Shown: positions 10,939 through 11,999 of the stretch, in pieces
How the letters are laid out: the number at the start of each line of letters is the position of its first letter
Position numbering within the stretch: position 1 is the first letter of the stretch
Assembly: GCA_944363695.1 (NCBI GenBank)
Contig: CALVUW010000021.1
Coordinates: forward strand, 1 to 11,999
Direction: 5' to 3'
Length of the DNA: 11,999 bases
From: an uncultured Bacilli bacterium
GTDB lineage: Bacteria > Bacillota_I > Bacilli_A > RF39 > UBA660
Notes under the pieces: model-generated
Database searches by the model: none
What the model was told of the DNA's origin: nothing
Seen by the model: the letters and a program-made list of their open reading frames with translations, nothing else
Program-made: the position numbers and the translations under genes

Positions 10939-11999
10939 TTACATTTTTTCAGGAATTTCTATACTAAGAATGGTCAATAATTCTACATTTGTATCAAATA
11001 CTAATTTAGTTAATGCTATCCAGCTTTCTTTAGTAACTTCGTCTTTTTCAGTTAAAATTCGATTATGTTCATAAAAGCGATTATAAGCACTGGTTAAATT
11101 ATACAAATAATCAGCAATTACATTTAACTCTTTTGTCATATAAGCTTTTGTTAAAATAGCAGCTTTATCTAACAATAATAAAACTATTTCTTTTACATAT
11201 TCATCCGTTATCTTTTGAAAAGCTACATTTAAATTTTCCACTTTTGATAATAAAGATTTCATTCTGATGGTCGCATAAAGTAAATACGGGCCTGTTTTTC
11301 CTTCTACATCAATAAATTTTGCTGGATCAAAAATATAATCTGTCATACGATTAGGAAGAAAATCAGCATATTTAACCGCGGCGATCATGACTTTTTCCGC
11401 AATATCATTTTTTTCTTCTTCGGACATCTTAGCATCCATCATTTTGGTTAAAATTTCTGCTTTTACAGACTCTAATAAAGACGTTAACGTGGCCGTATTT
11501 CCATCACGTGTTTTAAAAGGTTTACCATCGGCGCCATTCATGGTTCCAAAACTAAAGTTATAAAGCTTTGTCGTTTCTGGTACGATTTTGGTTTTATATG
11601 CTGCTCTAAAGACTTGTGTGAAGTATAAGGATTGTCTATTATCAGTTAAATACCAAATTTCGTCTGGTGAAAAACGTTTCATTCTAGAATCTAGCGTTGC
11701 TAATTCTCTTGTCGCATATAAAGTAGCACCATCATTTTTCACAACGACTAAAGCTGGCATTGGTGCAGTGTCTGTCTCTTCTTTAACCTCTATTACTTTG
11801 GCACCTTCACTATCGATTAGATAACCTTCCTTTGTTAGCGTCTCTAACATTGGTCCCATGTAAGGATAACAATCGCTTTCTCCTTCCCATAAATCAAAAT
11901 CCGTATGTAACCTTTTATAAATTTCTTTAATATCCTGAATTGATATTTTTTTAATTTGATTCCATAAAGCTGTATAGCCAGGATTGCCTTTTTCTAATT
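10939..11999 (-). CDS. argS: Arginyl-tRNA synthetase, C-terminal part (5' end outside the window)
   Basis: Class I aminoacyl-tRNA synthetase that charges tRNA-Arg. The window holds the last 352 codons; the frame stays open to the edge, so about 200 N-terminal residues with the HIGH motif lie outside. Visible parts are the Rossmann-fold segments DGATLYATREL and YLTDNRQSLYFTQVF, the KMSKS-equivalent loop around KPFKTRDGNT, then the helical DALR anticodon-binding domain beginning near GPYLLYATIRMKSLL and ending in the typical IEIPEKM C-terminus. The annotated start must not be placed at an internal Met such as the one at 11859, because coding similarity continues upstream (for example DFDLWEGESDCYPYMGPM). 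No clear terminator follows; rpoE begins 112 bases downstream. Confidence 0.93.
   Translation of the reverse strand, partial: LEKGNPGYTALWNQIKKISIQDIKEIYKRLHTDFDLWEGESDCYPYMGPMLETLTKEGYLIDSEGAKVIEVKEETDTAPMPALVVVKNDGATLYATRELATLDSRMKRFSPDEIWYLTDNRQSLYFTQVFRAAYKTKIVPETTKLYNFSFGTMNGADGKPFKTRDGNTATLTSLLESVKAEILTKMMDAKMSEEEKNDIAEKVMIAAVKYADFLPNRMTDYIFDPAKFIDVEGKTGPYLLYATIRMKSLLSKVENLNVAFQKITDEYVKEIVLLLLDKAAILTKAYMTKELNVIADYLYNLTSAYNRFYEHNRILTEKDEVTKESWIALTKLVFDTNVELLTILSIEIPEKM

Noticed and set aside
1..11999. Mobile elements, CRISPR arrays, tRNA or rRNA genes, defence or phage systems
   Set aside because: None was found by reading both strands. No transposase or integrase motifs, spaced direct repeats or cloverleaf sequences were seen, and the window is filled by conserved core genes.

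Overview
All genes in this window lie on the minus strand, so the region reads from position 11999 down to 1. It is AT-rich chromosomal core sequence from a low-GC Firmicute of the Bacilli/Erysipelotrichia type. The evidence is an RNA polymerase delta subunit (restricted to Firmicutes), the sporulation proteins SpoIIQ and SpoIIR (so an endospore former or close relative), Mbl, a TagO-type wall teichoic acid enzyme, and strong AGGAGG ribosome binding sites. The standard genetic code applies: all roughly 13 tryptophans are TGG, and stops are TAA or TAG only. I cannot name the genus.

Layout in the direction of transcription: (1) the 3' part of argS, then rpoE with its own promoter and terminator; (2) prfA-prmC-spoIIR-mntP and a 33-residue small ORF, ending at a terminator at about 7106; (3) fba-murA from a near-consensus promoter, then an SGNH hydrolase behind a terminator; (4) rpmE with its own promoter, a leader hairpin and a terminator; (5) rpiB, a DUF1146 membrane protein and spoIIQ; (6) mbl, monocistronic, with a 20-bp palindrome touching its promoter; (7) tagO, monocistronic; (8) the first three codons of a further gene at 9-1. 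No intergenic stretch exceeds 300 bases. The longest is 7037-7260, which holds the fba promoter, a terminator and the small ORF.

The genes fall into translation (argS, prfA, prmC, rpmE), transcription (rpoE), central carbon metabolism (fba, rpiB), envelope building (murA, mbl, tagO, perhaps the SGNH hydrolase), metal export (mntP) and sporulation (spoIIR, spoIIQ). The gene set corresponds to the argS-to-mbl region of Bacillus subtilis. Here the prfA...mntP block precedes the fba...rpmE block, and several genes found there in B. subtilis (pyrG, spo0F, rho, tdk, glyA/upp/atp, spoIID, spoIIID) are absent from their expected slots.

I see no mobile element, CRISPR array, phage gene or defence system. 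The second-look material is regulatory. A hairpin hides the spoIIR ribosome binding site. All seven intrinsic terminators enclose the stop codon of the gene they end. Palindromes sit at the mbl and fba promoters, and rpmE has a compact leader hairpin. A small ORF with a perfect ribosome binding site is unassigned, and RpiB has Asp where the catalytic His normally is.
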